From Candidatus Aenigmatarchaeota archaeon (GTDB lineage Archaea; Aenigmatarchaeota; Aenigmatarchaeia; PWEA01; JACQIF01), in contig JACQIF010000003.1 in NCBI GenBank assembly GCA_016198635.1, positions 1 through 18,654 on the forward strand: a DNA stretch of 18,654 bases. The letters are read 5' to 3'. Positions 16,250 to 18,654 of the stretch are shown here, piece by piece. Numbering within the stretch: the first letter of the stretch is position 1; every line of letters begins with the position of its first letter. The notes below the pieces were generated by a model. It saw nothing but the letters and a program-made list of their open reading frames with translations. It did not search any database and was not told the DNA's origin. Made by a program: the position numbers and the translations under genes.

Positions 16250-17097
16250 ACCCTCACCGTGGCCTTGACAGAATTGATGAACCCGGTCCTGTTTTGCGCG
16301 ATGACGCGGCGCTCGTTGACCGCTGTCGCGGCTGTCGTGGGCAGGGGGTCGCCTGCGATGTACGTGGCGCCTGTCTTGTTCTCAATCTCTATCCTGAAGT
16401 CCCTTTCTATGCCGTAGCGTGGTCTCAGGTAGCTTGCATTGCGGCCGTGGATTGCGCTCAATTTTGCAGGCGTGAATCCGATATAAGCCGTTTCAACAAG
16501 AGGCGTGGCGTTGACCGTGAGATTGACGGTCTGGCTCTGTGCCACGTACGTTACTGCAGTCGTGTTGTCCTGGGAGTAGTAGACGTTGACTATTTTCTTG
16601 CTAAGCCTCGAAACATTGACCCTGAATGAGATGTTGGCCCATTCCAACAGGCCGTTGCCGTTGGTATCACCGCTGACCGTCAGGTTTGTGTCAAGCGGCG
16701 TTTCTCCGTCGTAGGCCTTGATGCTGTTGTTGTATGCGTGCTCGTTCACCGTTATATTGACGCTGATAACTGCGGCTGCCCAGCCCGTTCTGTTGTACTC
16801 CCTGAGCGCCACGGACGTAACGTAGATGTATTCGCCTAACGATGGCCGAGCAGGCTCGGCGGCGTAATGCCAGTCTGTGGGGATGCCGCGGTCTGCGAAA
16901 GCGATGTCGCCGAGCGACTGTGCTGCGGAGCGCAGTTCTGCTGATTGGATGCCGCTCACTTGCGGTGTAACGATTGTGTCGATATATACTATGACCAGCG
17001 CCATCAGTGCCATCATCAGTCCCAGCGCGACAGCCAGGTCTATCTGGTTGAAGCCCTTGCTTCCTATATCGGCATGAAAGTTTGCGAGAGTTGGCAT
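16243..17097 (-). CDS. Prepilin-like protein with calcium-loop-like motif
   Basis: This 284-residue protein has GSKG followed by FNQIDLAVALGLMMALMALVIVY, a class III-like signal. The ATG at 17097 is chosen: it is one base after the upstream stop, with GGTG upstream. A GTG at 17106 in the same frame would add three residues. Residues 144-155 (DTNGNGLLEW) look like an EF-hand or dockerin-type calcium loop. The rest is beta-rich with several sequons. The large globular part suggests a minor, possibly tip-located pilin (inference). It ends VRVW, with its stop inside the repeated ATGGTAAAC. Confidence 0.8.
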   Translation of the reverse strand: MPTLANFHADIGSKGFNQIDLAVALGLMMALMALVIVYIDTIVTPQVSGIQSAELRSAAQSLGDIAFADRGIPTDWHYAAEPARPSLGEYIYVTSVALREYNRTGWAAAVISVNITVNEHAYNNSIKAYDGETPLDTNLTVSGDTNGNGLLEWANISFRVNVSRLSKKIVNVYYSQDNTTAVTYVAQSQTVNLTVNATPLVETAYIGFTPAKLSAIHGRNASYLRPRYGIERDFRIEIENKTGATYIAGDPLPTTAATAVNERRVIAQNRTGFINSVKATVRVW

Positions 17098-17098
17098 C

Positions 17099-17674
17099 TT
17101 ATGCACCCGAGAGCACTACCCTGTCTGTCGTGACGCCGCTAACTAGTTCGCGCATATACGTCAGCTTGATCCTGTCTGTTCGCTGTGCAGAGCCCTCGAG
17201 CGCAGCGACCACGTTGTAGATGTTGTATGAAAACGTTATTGATGGCGGGCCGTCTGTTGTTATCGTCACCTGTGCCTGCGGTCGAGATTCCTGCAGGATG
17301 GTTTTGTTCTCTCCTGATACCGTGACGTTGTTTATAATCCAGAAGTCCTGGTGGCCCGTGAGTGTCACGACGTACGGTTTACCGCTTATCTTCTGCGGAA
17401 CGTCCAGTACAAGTTCTGCCAGCGTGATATTGGTGCCGTTGGTGCTGAGGCCTGCAACAGAATTTTTGTAGAGATACTCCAGTTTGACTATATTCTCGGC
17501 CAGCAGTTGTGAAACGACCAGTGCCTGCGCTTCCTGCCCTTTTTCAGAGACGCCTTTGTAGTAGTTTGTGATGCCTATGGATACGAAGCCAAATGCCGCC
17601 AGTAGCAGCGCAAGTGCCAGCATATGCGATACGTACAGGGAGACTCCTTTGTTCGTTCCCCTATTTCCGTTCAT
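17099..17674 (-). CDS. Prepilin-like protein (NKG-VSLYV signal)
   Basis: This 191-residue protein starts MNGNRGTNKG followed by VSLYVSHMLALALLLAAFGFVSI, a class III-like signal with one helix. A helical segment follows (GQEAQALVVSQLLAENIVKLEYLY), then beta-rich sequence with sequons. The start overlaps the stop of the upstream secreted protein as ATGA, and AGGTT lies upstream. It is the first of eight consecutive prepilin-like genes. Family not recognised beyond the signal. Confidence 0.78.
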   Translation of the reverse strand: MNGNRGTNKGVSLYVSHMLALALLLAAFGFVSIGITNYYKGVSEKGQEAQALVVSQLLAENIVKLEYLYKNSVAGLSTNGTNITLAELVLDVPQKISGKPYVVTLTGHQDFWIINNVTVSGENKTILQESRPQAQVTITTDGPPSITFSYNIYNVVAALEGSAQRTDRIKLTYMRELVSGVTTDRVVLSGA

Positions 17675-18654
17675 GCTCTGAACCTCTGCAGTACGTACGA
17701 GCGTAGCGTGCCCTTGATGGCAGTTACATTGACCGTGTAGACCTGGTTCTGTACAAGCGTAGTGCCTAATGAGAGCGAGTAACCCCCGTTGCTATCCGTG
17801 GTGCCGGTTTTTGTGTCTATCACACGCGCGCCGTCCATGATATTTACAATTATGGACGCGCTGCCTACGACAGTCCCGTTGATCCAGAAGAAGACCCGCC
17901 CTATTATATCGATGCCGGAGACAGTGCTGATAAACGAAAGGCTTTCGTTGTCACCGCCTTCGTTGCCGTTGGCATCGGACGCGTTGACCCATAGGAACCA
18001 CGTGCCAGTAGGCGAGCGTGCTGAGTAGTTGAAAGGGCTCCCTATCGTTGTCCATCCGTCTGCGGCGGTTGTGCGAACGTCCGTTGAGGTGCCAGGGGCG
18101 GTGTTGTTAGCGGTATCAAGGACTGTGAAGCTTACTATACGTGAAGCCAGAGATTCGTTCCTCGCGTTGACGCAGTGTGCCCACCCGTAAACGATGTCGT
18201 CGTCTGTGTTGTACGTCTTCTGCTCGTTATCGTCTTCTGTGCTGCGATTGTCCAGTATGAGGCTGTCCTTCACGAGCGTGGTGGTGTTCTGTGCGTGGGC
18301 GTCGCAGAACAGCCCGCGGGATACGTTGTATGCGTTCACGTACGTGCAGAAATTGTAGTTTGAGAGAGGCGTAGTGTTGGTGAAACCAGTGAAGTTTATC
18401 TTATAGGCGAATCCCTTGTGGGACGTGCTGGCGTTCGCGAACGTCGGTATGCGCGTGTTCACGGACCAAGAGCCATTGGAGACCGTGAAGTCCACGGAAG
18501 TGTTCTGCACGACGCCGTTGCTCTCGTTGACGAGAGTATAGTTGAAGCGGTCGCCGACGCTCGTATTCCACAGGGCGCCGTTCACGTCTTGTATCGTTCC
18601 GCTCGTGATGGGCGTCTCGCCGCGGTTGTACGTTGAGAAGTCTGTGCTCAACGC
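17671..18654 (-). CDS. Sequon-rich surface protein, C-terminal part (5' end missing)
   Basis: The frame is open to the right edge, so the first 327 visible residues lack the true start. The sequence is beta-rich and full of N-X-S/T sites. About 17930-18330 encodes a domain also found in the 1073-residue protein: AQNTTTLVKD, then VYGWAHCVNARNE, then ADGWTTIG and GTWFLWV. Near the end, TDSNGGYSLSL resembles a carboxypeptidase-regulatory-like beta-sandwich. No C-terminal anchor is visible. The stop overlaps the first prepilin start as ATGA. A translationally coupled large secreted protein ahead of minor pilins recalls tip-adhesin operons (inference). Confidence 0.8.
   Translation of the reverse strand, partial: ALSTDFSTYNRGETPITSGTIQDVNGALWNTSVGDRFNYTLVNESNGVVQNTSVDFTVSNGSWSVNTRIPTFANASTSHKGFAYKINFTGFTNTTPLSNYNFCTYVNAYNVSRGLFCDAHAQNTTTLVKDSLILDNRSTEDDNEQKTYNTDDDIVYGWAHCVNARNESLASRIVSFTVLDTANNTAPGTSTDVRTTAADGWTTIGSPFNYSARSPTGTWFLWVNASDANGNEGGDNESLSFISTVSGIDIIGRVFFWINGTVVGSASIIVNIMDGARVIDTKTGTTDSNGGYSLSLGTTLVQNQVYTVNVTAIKGTLRSYVLQRFRA

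Larger units (their letters stand above)
16133..16258 (-). repeat. Triplicated stop/start junction with two hairpins
   Basis: GTTTACCAT occurs at 16133-16141, 16189-16197 and 16241-16249, spaced 56 and 52 bases. On the - strand each copy reads ATGGTAAAC: the first-transcribed copy holds the stop of the upstream prepilin and the last holds the start of the next one. Between them, 16168-16200 and 16220-16252 match at 29 of 33 positions. Each contains a 7-bp stem with a 4-base loop: 16169-16186 (TGAAATT-CGTA-AATTTCA) and 16221-16238 (TGAAATC-CGCA-GATTTCA). Where the stems differ, both paired bases change together. ATGGTAAA at 16211-16218 can pair with 16242-16249, extending the second hairpin to 39 bases. 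Confidence 0.85.

Noticed and set aside
16133..16258. Possible short CRISPR array
   Set aside because: There are only three short partial units, the intervening sequence is itself repeated, and the unit overlaps coding starts and stops.
1..18654. tRNA or rRNA genes, transposases, integrases
   Set aside because: I found no cloverleaf-like sequence, conserved rRNA segment, terminal inverted repeats or transposase motif by eye. A tRNAscan-SE or Infernal run would settle the RNA question.

Overview
The window is archaeal. It encodes GatD and GatE, the two subunits of the Glu-tRNA(Gln) amidotransferase that is known only from archaea. Several genes have TATA boxes centred about 25-28 bases before the start codon, as expected for leaderless archaeal transcripts. 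Eight proteins carry class III (archaeal prepilin) signal sequences, and the secreted proteins are packed with N-X-S/T sequons. The style of the prepilins and surface proteins would fit a DPANN lineage such as Diapherotrites or Micrarchaeota, but I cannot place the organism from this sequence.

Layout. On the + strand, 3-3941 is the 3' part of a very large surface protein: two repeats of roughly 220-250 residues, a long glycine-rich block, and two Ig-like repeats. It is followed by a CBS-pair protein (3979-4509) with its own leaderless promoter. All other genes are on the - strand. An AAA+ ATPase with a C-terminal winged helix (4506-5579) converges on the CBS gene with a 4-base overlap. Upstream of it are four TGTG-N-CACA-like boxes around a TATA element. 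Next come gatE (5678-7525) and gatD (7534-8877), in the order gatD-gatE as transcribed.

From 8923 to the right edge there is a 9.7 kb surface-structure locus on the - strand. In transcription order it holds: a partial secreted protein (17671-18654); four different prepilin-like proteins (17099-17674, 16243-17097, 15746-16141, 15009-15749); a fifth prepilin with its own leaderless promoter (14501-14962); a hairpin/TATA junction; three more prepilins (13967-14434, 13500-13970, 12752-13489); a small secreted protein (12149-12745); and a 1073-residue glycine-rich surface protein (8923-12144). Most junctions are ATGA overlaps or gaps of 10 bases or less, so the genes are probably translated in a coupled way.

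Working model (inference): the eight prepilin-like proteins form one or more type IV pilus-like filaments, with the large secreted proteins as tip adhesins or partners. No pilus ATPase, membrane platform or prepilin peptidase is in the window. The most unusual DNA feature is at 16133-16258, where a stop/start junction between two prepilin genes appears three times, with two hairpins whose stems keep pairing through a compensatory change and two tiny overlapping ORFs. No tRNA, rRNA, CRISPR array or insertion sequence was seen, and no gene-free stretch exceeds about 100 bases.
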